Source: Microbacterium hominis
Lineage (GTDB): Bacteria > Actinomycetota > Actinomycetes > Actinomycetales > Microbacteriaceae
Direction: 5' to 3'
Assembly (NCBI RefSeq): GCF_013282805.1
Contig: NZ_CP054038.1
Location: forward strand, 2,604,001-2,668,000
Length of the DNA: 64,000 nucleotides
Shown: positions 41,256 to 51,934 of the stretch, in pieces
Layout: the number at the start of each line of letters is the position of its first letter
Position numbering within the stretch: the stretch's first letter is position 1
Made by a program: the position numbers and the translations under genes
The notes under the pieces: model-generated
Seen by the model: the letters and a program-made list of their open reading frames with translations, nothing else
Told to the model about the DNA's origin: nothing
The model's database searches: none

Positions 41256-43166
41256 GTGCCCCACCTGCTCCACAAGGTCGTATTCCCCCTCGATCGAGAC
41301 CCCGACCTCCTGCCGCTTTACGTCGACCCCGAGACCTGGTCGGTGATCGACGAGGAGCCGGTGCGGGTGTCCAGCCGCGGCCAGCTCGGCAACGTGCTCG
41401 ACCGCACGCGCGCACGCATCAACGCCGGGCGCCGCGTGTCGTTCGGCACCTACTTCAACGCGTTCCCCGCTTCGTACTGGCAGCACTGGACCGCGGTGCG
41501 CGATGTCACCCTGACGGTGCGCACCAACGGACCGGCGACGATCCTGCTGTACCGCTCCAACGGCTCCGGGGTGAAGCAGCGGATCGAGACGCGCGAGGTC
41601 GACGGCACCGCCGTGTCGCAGTTCGACGTCGTGCTCGATCAGTACAGCGACGGCGGGTTCATCTGGTTCGACATCGTCGCCGACGAGAAGAACGCGACCT
41701 TCGAGGGCGCGGAGTGGACGACCGAGCAGGAGCCCGCCCGCGCCGGCAAGGCCTCGCTCGGGATCACGACCTACAACAAACCCGACTACTGCGTCTGGAC
41801 GCTGCTGAGCCTCGCCGATGCGCCCGAGGTGCTCGAGGTCGTCGACCGCATCTTCCTCATCGATCAGGGCGATCGCCGCGTCGACGCGCAGCCGGAGTAC
41901 GGCGAGGTCGCCGAGCGGCTGGGCGAGACGCTGCAGGTGATCACCCAGCCGAACCTGGGCGGCTCGGGCGGCTTCGCGCGCGCCATGGCCGAGACGCTCG
42001 CGCGGCCCGACAGTGACTTCGTGCAGCTTCTCGATGACGATGTGCGCATCGAGCCCGAGTCGGTGCGGCGCTCCATCGTGTTCGGACGGTACGCGACGGT
42101 GCCGACCATCGTCGGGGCCCACATGTTCGACCTGCTGGACCGACCCAAGCTCCACGCCTGGGCGGAGGTCGTCGACGATGCCCCGTTCATGTGGCGCGCG
42201 CTGTACCAGGAGAAGCTCCCCCACGACTTCAGCGTGGCCAATCTCCGGCAGTCGCCGATGCTGCACATGCGGCTCGATGCCGACTACAACGGCTGGTGGA
42301 TGTGCCTGATCCCCGTCGAGGTGATCCGCGAGGTCGGGTTGGCCCTGCCGGCCTTCATCAAGTGGGATGACGCGGAGTTCTGCCTGCGCGCCCGCGAGAG
42401 CGGGTACCCGACGGTGTCGGTGCCCGGCGTCGCCCTGTGGCACGTGTCGTGGGTCGGCAAAGACGACTCCATCGACTGGCAGGCCTACTTCCACGCCCGC
42501 AACCGGATCGTCTCCGGTCTGATCCACTCGCCCGTCCCCGCCGGCGGCACGCTGCTGAGGCACAGCCGGCGCATGGACCTCAAGCACCTCATGATGATGC
42601 AGTACTACCCGGTGGCGCTGCGGCACCGGGCCATCCGGGACATCCTCTCCGGCCCCGCGCACATGCGCGCGAACCTCGCCACCGCGATGCCCGAGGCCCG
42701 GGCGCTGGCGGCATCGTTCCCGGAGACGACCGTGCACCGCGACTCCGGGGTGCCGCTGCGGGCGCGCCGCGGGCGGGCCGTGTTCACGAAGCTCAAGCTG
42801 AATGAGTTCGACTCCCCCACCGGCCTGCGCCTGCGCTGGTTCACCCTTTCAACGCTCGTGTCGCACTGGCTGCACGCGCCGCGGCCCGAGAACGTCCAGC
42901 AGCCGGAGATCGAGTTCGGCAAGGGCGACGCGCACTGGTGGCGCCTGCCCCTGTACGACAGCGCGCTGGTCAGTGCCGCCGACGGCTCGGGCAAGAACAT
43001 CTACACCCGCGACCGCGGAAAGTTCCGTCGGATGCTGGTGGACAGCGTGCGCCTGCACCGGCGCCTGCGCCGCGAGTGGCCGCGACTGTCCAAGCAGTAC
43101 CGCGACGCAGCCCCCGAGCTGACCTCGCTCGAGTCCTGGAAGAAGACCTTCGGAGACGACGCATGA
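41256..43166 (+). CDS. glfT2: galactofuranosyltransferase GlfT2 homologue
   Basis: In mycobacteria GlfT2 polymerises the galactan of arabinogalactan from UDP-galactofuranose. The 636-residue product keeps the family architecture: N-terminal beta domain ('SFGTYFNAFPASYWQHW'), GT-A core with the metal-binding D260-D261-D262 ('QLLDDDVRIEPES'), catalytic W370-D371-D372 ('FIKWDDAEF'), H396 ('LWHVSW') and 'DWQAYFHARNR', and a helical C-terminus. GTG 41256 is chosen because GGGAG lies seven bases upstream; a TTG at 41214 right after a -10 box is the alternative. It overlaps the next GT2 gene by ATGA. Glf (45713-46849) would supply the donor sugar. Confidence 0.93.
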   Translation: MPHLLHKVVFPLDRDPDLLPLYVDPETWSVIDEEPVRVSSRGQLGNVLDRTRARINAGRRVSFGTYFNAFPASYWQHWTAVRDVTLTVRTNGPATILLYRSNGSGVKQRIETREVDGTAVSQFDVVLDQYSDGGFIWFDIVADEKNATFEGAEWTTEQEPARAGKASLGITTYNKPDYCVWTLLSLADAPEVLEVVDRIFLIDQGDRRVDAQPEYGEVAERLGETLQVITQPNLGGSGGFARAMAETLARPDSDFVQLLDDDVRIEPESVRRSIVFGRYATVPTIVGAHMFDLLDRPKLHAWAEVVDDAPFMWRALYQEKLPHDFSVANLRQSPMLHMRLDADYNGWWMCLIPVEVIREVGLALPAFIKWDDAEFCLRARESGYPTVSVPGVALWHVSWVGKDDSIDWQAYFHARNRIVSGLIHSPVPAGGTLLRHSRRMDLKHLMMMQYYPVALRHRAIRDILSGPAHMRANLATAMPEARALAASFPETTVHRDSGVPLRARRGRAVFTKLKLNEFDSPTGLRLRWFTLSTLVSHWLHAPRPENVQQPEIEFGKGDAHWWRLPLYDSALVSAADGSGKNIYTRDRGKFRRMLVDSVRLHRRLRREWPRLSKQYRDAAPELTSLESWKKTFGDDA

Positions 43167-44152
43167 CCGCCCCTGCCCCGAAGGCCCCGTTCGATCCCGC
43201 GTCGGCGACGATCGCCATCGTGACCTACAACCGGTCCGGACTGCTCACGCGGCTGCTCACCAGCATCGCCGGCATGGAGCCGAAGCCCGGACACGTCGTC
43301 GTCGTGGACAACGCCTCGGCCGACGACACGACGCAGGTCGTCGAGTCGTTCCGCGATCGCCTCGGCACCGAACTGGTCTACCTCCGCCTCGACACCAACA
43401 CCGGCGGCTCGGGCGGATTCAGCGAGGGCATGCGCGTGGCGTACGAGCTGGGCTCGGAGTGGATCTGGCTCATGGATGACGACGTCGAGGTGATCCCCGA
43501 CGGCCTCGCCAAGATGGGCGCGTGGGCGCCCCGGTTCAAGAGCATCCAGGGCCGGCGCTACGACTACGACGGCAGCGAGTTCTACTGGCAGTACCGCGTG
43601 GCCGAGCCGCTCGGCATCCCGATCCCGTTCGCCCCGGCGGGCTTCGACGCGTCGAACTACAAGGAGATGAACTCGGGCTGCTTCGAGGGCATGTTCATCC
43701 ATCGCGACATCGTCGGACAGATCGGGCTGCCCGACCCGCGGTTCTTCATCTACTGGGACGACCAGGTGTACGGGTGGCTCGCCTCGCGGCTGACCACGTC
43801 GGTGATCGTGAACGAGTTCGTGCTGCGGCGCACCCGCGAGATCAAGCAGTGGGACATGGGCGTGCGCCACATGAACGCCTCGAGCAACGCGTACCGGTAC
43901 TACATCATGCGCAATCGCGCATACATCAAGCACTACTACCGCTCGCTCGGCGTCTACCGCCGCATCCCGTTCGCCGCCGGCACCGCGCTCACCTTCGTCA
44001 AGGAGCTGATCCGCCTGGTGTTCGTCGAGCGCACGGTGCGCGGCACGAGCAACCTCTTCCGCGGCCTCCGCGACGGCGGACGGATCGCGCGCGACGCATC
44101 GTGGCGGCCGATGCCGCCGCTGGCGACCTCGGACGCGCCTCAGACCGCGTAA
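43163..44152 (+). CDS. GT2 glycosyltransferase, GlfT1-like candidate
   Basis: 329 residues of GT-A fold: 'IAIVTYNRSGLLTRLLTSI', 'VVVVDNASADDT', 'NTGGSGGFSEGMRVAYELGSEWIWLMDDDVEVIPDGL' (metal-binding DDD) and 'DPRFFIYWDDQVYGWLA' (catalytic WDD). The NTGGSGGF and DDD motifs are of the galactofuranosyl/rhamnosyl transferase type. Position next to glfT2 and the Wzm/Wzt exporter parallels mycobacterial glfT1 (Rv3782) beside Rv3781/Rv3783, so it may start the galactofuran chain. ATGA coupling with glfT2. Its last 13 bases overlap the convergent ATPase gene. Confidence 0.88.
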   Translation: MTAPAPKAPFDPASATIAIVTYNRSGLLTRLLTSIAGMEPKPGHVVVVDNASADDTTQVVESFRDRLGTELVYLRLDTNTGGSGGFSEGMRVAYELGSEWIWLMDDDVEVIPDGLAKMGAWAPRFKSIQGRRYDYDGSEFYWQYRVAEPLGIPIPFAPAGFDASNYKEMNSGCFEGMFIHRDIVGQIGLPDPRFFIYWDDQVYGWLASRLTTSVIVNEFVLRRTREIKQWDMGVRHMNASSNAYRYYIMRNRAYIKHYYRSLGVYRRIPFAAGTALTFVKELIRLVFVERTVRGTSNLFRGLRDGGRIARDASWRPMPPLATSDAPQTA

Positions 44153-44883
44153 TCGGCGTTGTACCGGTCGACGACCTCGGCGATCGGCCCGTCCATCACG
44201 AGGCGGCCCTTGTCGAGGTAGATGCCCCGGGTGCAGAACCGCAGCAGATCGCGCTCGCTGTGGCTGACGAAGAAGAGCGTGCGCCCGTCGGCGAGGAGCT
44301 CGTCGATGCGCGTGTAGCACTTCTCGCGGAACGCCTTGTCCCCCACGGCGAGCACCTCGTCGACCAGCAGGACGGGCTCTTCGAGCTGCGACACGACGGC
44401 GAACGCGAGGCGCACCTTCATGCCGTTCGACAGGTGCTTGTAGGGGGTGTCCTGGAAGTCCTCGAGCTCGGCGAAAGCGATGATCCCGTCGTACCGGGAG
44501 GCGACCTCGGCGCGCGACATCCCGTGCAGGCCCGCCGTGAGGCGTACATTCTCGCGGACCGTCAGATCTCCGACGAACCCGCCCGTGATCTCGATGAGGG
44601 GGGCGACGCCGCCGTTGACCCGCACCTCGCCCTCGTCGGGGATCAGCACGCCGGCGACGAGCTTGAGCAGCGTCGACTTGCCCTGGCCGTTGCGACCCAC
44701 GACGCCGATGGACTCGCCCGGCTGCACGTCGAAGCTCACCTCGCGCAGCGCCCAGAATTCGCCGGGCTTGGAGCGGCGGGACGAGTCCGAGAAGAGGTCC
44801 TTGATGCTGCGCCGGCCCCGCCGATTGCGGCGGAAGCGCACGCCGAGTCCGTCGACCTGGATGGCAAGACCCGATGCCGTCAT
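44140..44883 (-). CDS. Wzt-like ABC transporter ATPase for polysaccharide export
   Basis: A 247-residue ABC ATPase of the Wzt/TagH/Rv3781 type. A long N-terminal linker ('RFRRNRRGRRSIKDLFSDSSRRSKPGEFWALREVSFDV') precedes Walker A GRNGQGKST. Then follow 'PLIEITGGFVGDLTVRENV', signature LSNGMKVRLAFA, Walker B VLLVDEVLAVGD and H-loop VSHS. It ends shortly after the nucleotide-binding domain, without the C-terminal carbohydrate-binding module of O9a-type Wzt, as in teichoic acid and mycobacterial exporters. It overlaps the permease stop by one base (TGATG). Confidence 0.93.
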   Translation of the reverse strand: MTASGLAIQVDGLGVRFRRNRRGRRSIKDLFSDSSRRSKPGEFWALREVSFDVQPGESIGVVGRNGQGKSTLLKLVAGVLIPDEGEVRVNGGVAPLIEITGGFVGDLTVRENVRLTAGLHGMSRAEVASRYDGIIAFAELEDFQDTPYKHLSNGMKVRLAFAVVSQLEEPVLLVDEVLAVGDKAFREKCYTRIDELLADGRTLFFVSHSERDLLRFCTRGIYLDKGRLVMDGPIAEVVDRYNADYAV

Positions 44884-45689
44884 CACAGCTCCTTCAGCAT
44901 CGGTCGCTCCAGACGCCGGAAGGCCAGCATCCCGATCCCCAGGAAGGCGAAGCTCATGACGGCGCCGATCGCGACCACCCACGGATCCCACTCGCTCGGG
45001 AAGAACCCCATGCGGTAGAGCGCGAAGATGCCGGCGAGAGGGTTGAAGGCCGCGAGGGTCTCGAACACTCCGGGGAGGTCGGAGACCCCGTAGATCACCG
45101 GCGACGCATAGAACAGTGCGCGCAGGATGAGCTTGGTGGTGCGCTCCAGGTCGCTCCACAGCACGCACAGCGGCGCGACCAGCAGCCCGAGTCCGACCAG
45201 CAGCACGGTCTGCAGCAGCACTGCCACGGGCAGCAGCAGCAGTCCCCAGCCGACCTGCGCGGGCGTGTCGGTGAACCAGGAGGCGACGACGAAGATGGCG
45301 AGCACGGGCAGGGAGAAGAGGAACTCGACGCCCTTGGAGAGCACGATGCGATTCACCCAGATCGAACGCGGGATCGCCGTCGAGCGGACGAGCCGCGCGT
45401 CCTTGCTGAAAGCGCGCGTGAAATCGCCCACCGAGGCGTTGAACCACACCCAGGGCAGGAGCGCCGTGATGAGGAAGACGATGTACGGGTCGTGTCCCAC
45501 CGACCGCTCGAAGATCTGCGTGAACACGAACCAGTAGATCGCGCTCATCACGAGCGGGTCGAGGACCGACCAGAGGTACCCGAGGGCGCTGGTCGAGTAC
45601 CTCACTTTGAGGTCGCGCGCCGACAGCAGCCACAGCGAGTGCAGATAGCGCTGCGGCGAGCCGGGAGCGCCGACGGCGGCGATGGTCAC
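44883..45689 (-). CDS. Wzm-like ABC transporter permease for polysaccharide export
   Basis: A 268-residue ABC-2 permease with six membrane helices. N-terminal amphipathic 'LWLLSARDLKVRYSTSALGYLWSVLDPLVMSAIYWFVF' is the hallmark of Wzm/TagG/Rv3783. With the Wzt-like ATPase it should flip a lipid-linked polysaccharide, here plausibly a galactofuranan given glfT2, the GT2 and glf on both sides. GTG 45689 lies six bases after TAGACT, so the start is supported by a leaderless promoter. Confidence 0.93.
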   Translation of the reverse strand: MTIAAVGAPGSPQRYLHSLWLLSARDLKVRYSTSALGYLWSVLDPLVMSAIYWFVFTQIFERSVGHDPYIVFLITALLPWVWFNASVGDFTRAFSKDARLVRSTAIPRSIWVNRIVLSKGVEFLFSLPVLAIFVVASWFTDTPAQVGWGLLLLPVAVLLQTVLLVGLGLLVAPLCVLWSDLERTTKLILRALFYASPVIYGVSDLPGVFETLAAFNPLAGIFALYRMGFFPSEWDPWVVAIGAVMSFAFLGIGMLAFRRLERPMLKEL

Positions 45690-45695
45690 GATGCG

Positions 45696-45701
45696 AGTCT
45701 A
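45696..45701 (-). promoter_or_regulatory. -10 box of leaderless promoter for the Wzm/Wzt pair
   Basis: TAGACT on the minus strand, six bases before GTG 45689. The same hexamer precedes 49851, 54594 and 55671. Confidence 0.55.
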
Positions 45702-45712
45702 GGGTCGCCGGC

Positions 45713-46927
<1,215 letters not shown>

Positions 46928-46965
46928 CTACCGGCCGGGTCGCCCCGAGCACGTCGAACCCCCGC

Positions 46966-48441
46966 CTATCCGGACGACGCGGCCGATCTGAGGACGGTCA
47001 CCTCGAAGAGCCTGTCACCCGCGTCGACGGGGGCGATCGCGACGAGGTGGCCCGCCCACACCTGCAGCTCCCCTGCGGGGGACGTGGACCAGGATTCCGC
47101 GCCCGTGTCGAGGTCGTAGGCGCTCAGCCTGCCGTCGCCGGGATCGAGGACGAGCACCCGGTCGTCGTCATAGGCGAACAGCCGGCGGCCGTCGAGGGCG
47201 ATGTCGACCGTCTCCTCGCCCGCGAGGGCGTGGATGCGGGCCAGCGAGGTGTCGGCGGTGAACTCGAGGAGACGTCCCGCCACCACGTCGTAGAACAGCT
47301 CGGGGTCGACCGTGCCGGCCGTGGCGACCTGCTCCCCCGCGGCGTCGTAGCGGCGCACGATGTCGTCGTCGGAGATCTGCAGCCAGCCGCCGTCGACGGT
47401 GACCGCGTACCTCAACGGCTGCGGTTCGCCGCACGCCGACCCGGTCGCGGGGTCCACCCGCACGATCGTGGAGCCGTCGCCCGTGTCGACGAGGAAGCCG
47501 CCCACCTGCAGGAGCCCTCCCGCCTCTTCGCGCGGCACGGACCCTTCCCAGCCGAGCGGGGTGCCGTCGCCGCGGGCGAGCGCCCGGCCGTCGGCGAGCA
47601 CGATGTCGGCCAAGGCGACCGCCGAGCCGAAGGACGCGTTCTCGGTCTGCCACAGCGGCGTCTCCAGTCGCCTGGGATCGAGGGCCCAGGTGGATCCGAT
47701 CCCGCCGAGCACGATCACCCCGTCGCGCCCGGTCGCCGTGAACGACTGCGAGAAGCTGCCGTTGTAGGTCGCGATCCGGCGGCCGACGGGCAGCGCAGCG
47801 TCATCGACCTCGACCGAGGAGACGATCGAGCCGTCGTCGAGCGCGTAGGAGGTGAGCGTCGTGACGGGCAGATCGGTCGCGTTCTGGCCCTGCCAGGCGA
47901 TGACGATCTCGCCGCCGCCGGTGTCGTGGGGTGTCCCCACCACGACCGGCTGGGTCGGCGATGCCGGAGGCCCCGGCAGGGCGATCTCCCACCGCACCTC
48001 AGCGGAGGGCATCTCGACGAGCATCAGTCGCTCCGGGCCGCTGCCCGGGCTGACGAAGTCCTGATGCACCAGCACGAGGCCGTCGTCGACGGTCGTGCCG
48101 GTGACGACGTAGTCGGCGGGATCCGCCGTCGCGGGCCCGGCCAGGGTCAGTCGCGCGCCGCTCGGCTCCGGCGCGGTCGGAACGGCCACGAGCGTGTGCG
48201 CGGCATCCTGCCAGGAGACCGCGAGCGGCTGCACGCAGCCTGGTGGGGCGCCGGCGGCCGTCGGGGTCGAGGCCGACGCAGACGCAGACGCCGAGGGCTG
48301 GGGCGCACGATCTGTGCCGGGCGTCGTGGCGATGACGACGCCCGCGATCAGCGCCGCGCCGGCCATGCCACCGGCGATCGCCCACGGAATCCACCGCCGT
48401 CGGGGTGCCGAGGCCGCCGGGGCCGAGGACTGGTCGGACAT
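46966..48441 (-). CDS. membrane-anchored beta-propeller (PQQ-like) protein
   Basis: 491 residues. A short cytosolic N-terminus, one membrane helix (about 17-39, 'WIPWAIAGGMAGAALIAGVVIATT') and a Ser/Ala/Pro linker lead to an extracytoplasmic domain with repeated blades ('LVLADGRALARGDGTPLGW', 'LFAYDDDRVLVLDPGDGRLSAYDLDTGAESWS') of the PQQ/quinoprotein-like fold. No PQQ-enzyme active-site residues are evident, so a scaffold or binding role is more likely. GGAGGAG lies five bases before the ATG. Lies between glf and wecC-type genes; role in the glycan locus unproven. Confidence 0.8.
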   Translation of the reverse strand: MSDQSSAPAASAPRRRWIPWAIAGGMAGAALIAGVVIATTPGTDRAPQPSASASASASTPTAAGAPPGCVQPLAVSWQDAAHTLVAVPTAPEPSGARLTLAGPATADPADYVVTGTTVDDGLVLVHQDFVSPGSGPERLMLVEMPSAEVRWEIALPGPPASPTQPVVVGTPHDTGGGEIVIAWQGQNATDLPVTTLTSYALDDGSIVSSVEVDDAALPVGRRIATYNGSFSQSFTATGRDGVIVLGGIGSTWALDPRRLETPLWQTENASFGSAVALADIVLADGRALARGDGTPLGWEGSVPREEAGGLLQVGGFLVDTGDGSTIVRVDPATGSACGEPQPLRYAVTVDGGWLQISDDDIVRRYDAAGEQVATAGTVDPELFYDVVAGRLLEFTADTSLARIHALAGEETVDIALDGRRLFAYDDDRVLVLDPGDGRLSAYDLDTGAESWSTSPAGELQVWAGHLVAIAPVDAGDRLFEVTVLRSAASSG

Positions 48442-48476
48442 GCGCTCCTCCTCGACCTCACGCTATCCGCCCGGCC

Positions 48477-48507
48477 CGGTGGGTCCCGGCCGCGCCGGAG
48501 CCCACCG
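48477..48507 (-). terminator. hairpin terminator downstream of the wecC-type gene
   Basis: A 7-bp stem CGGTGGG/CCCACCG continues through a two-base internal mismatch into CCGG/CCGG around a CCGCG loop. It lies 52 bases beyond the stop codon at 48559 on the minus strand. Confidence 0.5.
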
Positions 48508-48558
48508 TTGCCGAAGCGTTACGGAACCAGGTACTGCGCGAGGATCTCGCGCACCGAC

Positions 48559-49851
48559 TCAGGCGGTGCCGACGACGATGCGGGGCGTGCCCGCCCACGT
48601 CGCAGCGTCGGTGGCGTTGCGGCCGTCGACGATGAGACGGATGCCGGGGAGCTGCCCGGGGGAGAGCTCGCGGTAGTCGGCGTGATCGGTCTGCAGGATC
48701 GCGAGGTCGGTCTCGTCGCCCAGGGCGAACGGCTCGAAGCCGAGCGAGCGCAGCTCGTCGTCGGAGTAGAGCGGGTCGTGCACCCGCACCTGCGCGCCGC
48801 GGCTCTTGAGCGCCTCGACGGTCGGGAAGACCCCCGAGAACGCGGTCTCCTTCACCCCGCCGCGGTACGCGGCGCCGAGCACGACGGCCCGGGTGCCCTC
48901 CAGCGAGCCGAGCAGGCCCTCCGCCTGAGCGACGAGCCGCTCGGGCATCGAGGCGTTCAGCAGGCGCGCGGTGCGCACGATGTCGGCGTCGGGATCGGTG
49001 GACAGGTACAGGCGGGGGTAGACCGGGATGCAGTGCCCGCCGACGGCGATGCCGGGACGGTGGATGTGGCTGTAGGGCTGCGAGTTGCAGGCCTCGATCA
49101 CCTGGTAGACGTCGATGCCGTTGTCGGCCGCGAAGAGGGCGAACTGGTTGGCGAGCCCGATGTTGACGTCGCGATAGGTCGTCTCGGCGAGCTTGGCCAT
49201 CTCCGCGGCCTCGGCCGTGCCGAGGTCCCACACGCCGTTCGGGCGGGCGAGGTCGGCGCGCTCATCGAACTGGAGCACGGCCTCGTAGAACTCGCGGGCG
49301 CGCTGGGCGCCGGCTTCCGAGAGCCCGCCGATGAGCTTCGGGTACTTGCGCAGGTCGGCGAACACCCGGCCGGTGAGCACGCGCTCGGGAGAGAACACGA
49401 GGTGGAAGTCGGTGCCTTCGACCAGGCCCGAGCCCTCCTCCAGCATGGGCTTCCAGCGGCCGCGCGTGGTGCCGACCGGCAGGGTCGTCTCGTAGGAGAC
49501 CAGAGTGCCGGGGGTCAGATGCTCCGCGAGCGAGCGGGTCGCGGCATCCATCCAGGCGAAGTCGGGCTCCCAGGTGGCGTCGTTGACGAACAGCGGGACG
49601 ACGAGCACGACAGCGTCGGCGCCGGGGATGGCCTCGGCGTAGTCGGTGGTGGCGCGCAGGCGGCCCGCGGGCACCAGGTCGGAGAGCTTCTCCTGCAGGT
49701 GCGCCTCGCCGGGGAAGGGCTCGATGCCCGCGTTGATCGACTCGACCGTCTTCGGGTTGACGTCGACGCCGATCACCTCGTGACCGGAATCTGCGAACTG
49801 GACGGCGAGGGGAAGGCCGATCTTTCCGAGGGCCACGACGGCGATGCGCAT
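48559..49851 (-). CDS. wecC: nucleotide-sugar 6-dehydrogenase, WecC-type
   Basis: An NAD-dependent four-electron oxidation of a UDP-sugar to a UDP-uronate, most likely UDP-ManNAc to UDP-ManNAcA given the WecB homologue nearby. 430 residues: Rossmann 'MRIAVVALGKIGLPLAVQFADSGHEVIGVDVN', 'YETTLPVGTT', 'FSPERVLTGR', 'LAETTYRDVNIGLANQFA', catalytic cysteine C274 in 'AVGGHCIPVYP', then the C-terminal domain. UDP-glucose or UDP-N-acetylglucosamine dehydrogenase specificity cannot be excluded. ATG 49851 lies seven bases after TAGACT. Divergent from the CWB2-epimerase gene. Confidence 0.9.
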   Translation of the reverse strand: MRIAVVALGKIGLPLAVQFADSGHEVIGVDVNPKTVESINAGIEPFPGEAHLQEKLSDLVPAGRLRATTDYAEAIPGADAVVLVVPLFVNDATWEPDFAWMDAATRSLAEHLTPGTLVSYETTLPVGTTRGRWKPMLEEGSGLVEGTDFHLVFSPERVLTGRVFADLRKYPKLIGGLSEAGAQRAREFYEAVLQFDERADLARPNGVWDLGTAEAAEMAKLAETTYRDVNIGLANQFALFAADNGIDVYQVIEACNSQPYSHIHRPGIAVGGHCIPVYPRLYLSTDPDADIVRTARLLNASMPERLVAQAEGLLGSLEGTRAVVLGAAYRGGVKETAFSGVFPTVEALKSRGAQVRVHDPLYSDDELRSLGFEPFALGDETDLAILQTDHADYRELSPGQLPGIRLIVDGRNATDAATWAGTPRIVVGTA

Positions 49852-49858
49852 GGGTTCC

Positions 49859-49864
49859 AGTCTA
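49859..49864 (-). promoter_or_regulatory. -10 box of leaderless promoter for the wecC-type gene
   Basis: TAGACT on the minus strand, seven bases before ATG 49851. Confidence 0.55.
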
Positions 49865-49935
49865 GGCGGCGGCGTCTGGCACCGACGTCGGCGACCGCCT
49901 ATGCTGGCGGGCACCGACCAACGCGCGGAGGTGAC

Positions 49936-51882
49936 ATGCGCCGCTTTCGGCGAGGTGTGCTCGCAACTCTCACGGCGACCGCGATGACCGTTGCAGCGCT
50001 CCCCGCGCTGGCTGCCGAGCGCCCGGCCACTTCGTTCGCGTCGATCTCCGAGCCGGCGAACGTGGAACGACTAGCAGGGGCGGATCGATACCAGACGAGC
50101 CTCGAGGTGTCGCGCCGGTTCCCGCCGCAGGTCAGCGCCGTGTTCGTCGCGACCGGGCTCGACTTCCCGGACGGGCTCGCGGCCTCGGCAGCGGCGGCCA
50201 CCCTGGGCGGCCCGCTCATCCTGACGCGCCCGGGCTCCCTCCCCCCGGGTGTTGCGGACGAGATCGCACGACTCCAGCCGGAGCACATCTACGTGCTCGG
50301 CGGCCCGAGCGTCATATCCGAAGCCGTCCGCACGGCGCTCGGGAGGATCGCGCCCACCGAACGACTCGCGGGCGTGGACCGCTACGCCACGGCGGAGCGC
50401 ATCATCGATGTGACATTCGTCAGGGCACCGCGCATCCTGCTCGCCACCGGCAGGCTCTTCCCCGATGCCCTCGCCGCCGGTGCGGCAGCGGGCAATATCG
50501 GATCACCGCTCCTGCTCGTCGATGGAACCCGGGCGACGTTGCCCTCCGCCACGCTCGCCGCGCTGCGCCGCTGGGGCGTGTCGGAGGTGATGATCGCGGG
50601 TGGCCATGGCGCGGTCGATCTGCGCATCGAACAGCAGTTGCGGGCCAACGGATACACCGTGGCACGTGCTTCAGGGATCTCCCGCTACGAGACCGCTGTC
50701 GCGATTGCGGACACGGTTGGGCTCGTCGGGACCGAGAACGTGCTTCTCGCAACCGGAAGCGACTTCCCCGATGCCCTGTCGGGGGCGGCCCTTGCCGGCG
50801 AACGCGGCGCGCCGTTGCTTCTCACGCGGCCCACATGCACGCCGTGGAAGGTGCACGATACGATTCTGCGCAGCGGGGCGACGACCCGCACGATCCTCGG
50901 CGGCACCGGCGTCGTGTCGGAGAGCGCGGCAGCCAATACCGCGTGCAGTCCCGCGCCGCAGCGCGAGGCCGACTTCGCGACGACCGGCTGGGAACTGCGA
51001 TCAGGCGTACCCGTCCCGTACTCGGATCGGGCTCCGGTCGACGTGCGGGACCCCTCGATCGCGATCGACTCGAGCGGACTCCGGGTGTATCTCCGTCGGG
51101 ATACCGGCCAGAGAGCGGACCATCCGGTGGCGTATGCCCAGTACGGCATCTCGGCGCTGATGGAGTGGCAGCGCACCGGAGAGCGAGTGTGGCTCGACCG
51201 CGCTGTGCGACATGCGCAACGGCTCTCGGAGATCCGCACGGAGCGGGACGGCGCCTGGTGGTTTCCCTATCTGTTCCCGTGGACCTACTACGAGCGGACG
51301 ATGACCGTTCCGTGGTGGTCGGGAATGGCGCAAGGGCAGGCGTTGTCGCTGTTCGTGAGGCTTCACGCCGCCACGGCCGATCAACGGTGGGCGGACGCAG
51401 CCCACTCGACGTGGCGGAGCTTCCTCCAGCCGCGTGAGGACGGCATCCCCTGGTCGACGTTCGTCGAGGACGGGTTGCTCTTCTTCGAGGAGTACGCCGG
51501 GAATCAGCCCCCGCTCAAGGTCCTCAACGGACAGATCTTCGCCGCATTCGGCGCGTACGATTACTGGCGGTCGACCGACGATCCCGAGGCCCGCCGGTAC
51601 GTGGACGGCGCTGCGACGACCGTTCTCGCGATCATGCCGGCTGTCAGGGTGCCGGGAGGGATCTCGTACTACTGCGTCCAGCGTGGGTACTGTCAGAGCC
51701 CGCTGTGGCAGAACGCTACATACCACTCCATCCATTCCTGGCAGCTCGACACTCTGGCCCGCCTGACGGGCGATACGCAGTTCGCCTCGTGGGCCGGCCT
51801 GCTCCGATCCGACTGGGTCCCGATGGCCCGTCTCGGGACTCCCCCGGAGGTGCTCGGCTGGCCGGACGGACCGCCGCAGTGA
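49936..51882 (+). CDS. secreted protein: three CWB2 cell-wall-binding repeats fused to a D-glucuronyl C5-epimerase-like domain
   Basis: 648 residues. Sec signal peptide (1-27, MRRFRRGVLATLTATAMTVA then ALPALA). Three CWB2 repeats (about 44-140, 142-240, 245-337) carry the 'ERLAGADRYQTS' and 'VFVATGLDFPDGLAASAAA' signatures, followed by the C-terminal domain (about 350-645). This has 'VAYAQYGISALMEW', 'WWFPYLFPW', 'PWWSGMAQGQALSLFVRLHAAT' (459-480), 'KVLNGQIFAAFGAYDYW' and 'YHSIHSWQLDTLARLTGD', the pattern of the glucuronyl C5-epimerase C-terminal family (PF06662). Such enzymes invert C5 of uronic acids inside a polymer. Clear GGAGG site before ATG 49936. Substrate is inferred only from the neighbouring wecC/wecB-type genes. 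Confidence 0.88.
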   Translation: MRRFRRGVLATLTATAMTVAALPALAAERPATSFASISEPANVERLAGADRYQTSLEVSRRFPPQVSAVFVATGLDFPDGLAASAAAATLGGPLILTRPGSLPPGVADEIARLQPEHIYVLGGPSVISEAVRTALGRIAPTERLAGVDRYATAERIIDVTFVRAPRILLATGRLFPDALAAGAAAGNIGSPLLLVDGTRATLPSATLAALRRWGVSEVMIAGGHGAVDLRIEQQLRANGYTVARASGISRYETAVAIADTVGLVGTENVLLATGSDFPDALSGAALAGERGAPLLLTRPTCTPWKVHDTILRSGATTRTILGGTGVVSESAAANTACSPAPQREADFATTGWELRSGVPVPYSDRAPVDVRDPSIAIDSSGLRVYLRRDTGQRADHPVAYAQYGISALMEWQRTGERVWLDRAVRHAQRLSEIRTERDGAWWFPYLFPWTYYERTMTVPWWSGMAQGQALSLFVRLHAATADQRWADAAHSTWRSFLQPREDGIPWSTFVEDGLLFFEEYAGNQPPLKVLNGQIFAAFGAYDYWRSTDDPEARRYVDGAATTVLAIMPAVRVPGGISYYCVQRGYCQSPLWQNATYHSIHSWQLDTLARLTGDTQFASWAGLLRSDWVPMARLGTPPEVLGWPDGPPQ

Positions 51883-51934
51883 CCCTCCGGTGGGTCCCGC
51901 GAGAGGCTGAGCACCGCGGTCGGCTGATGCCCGG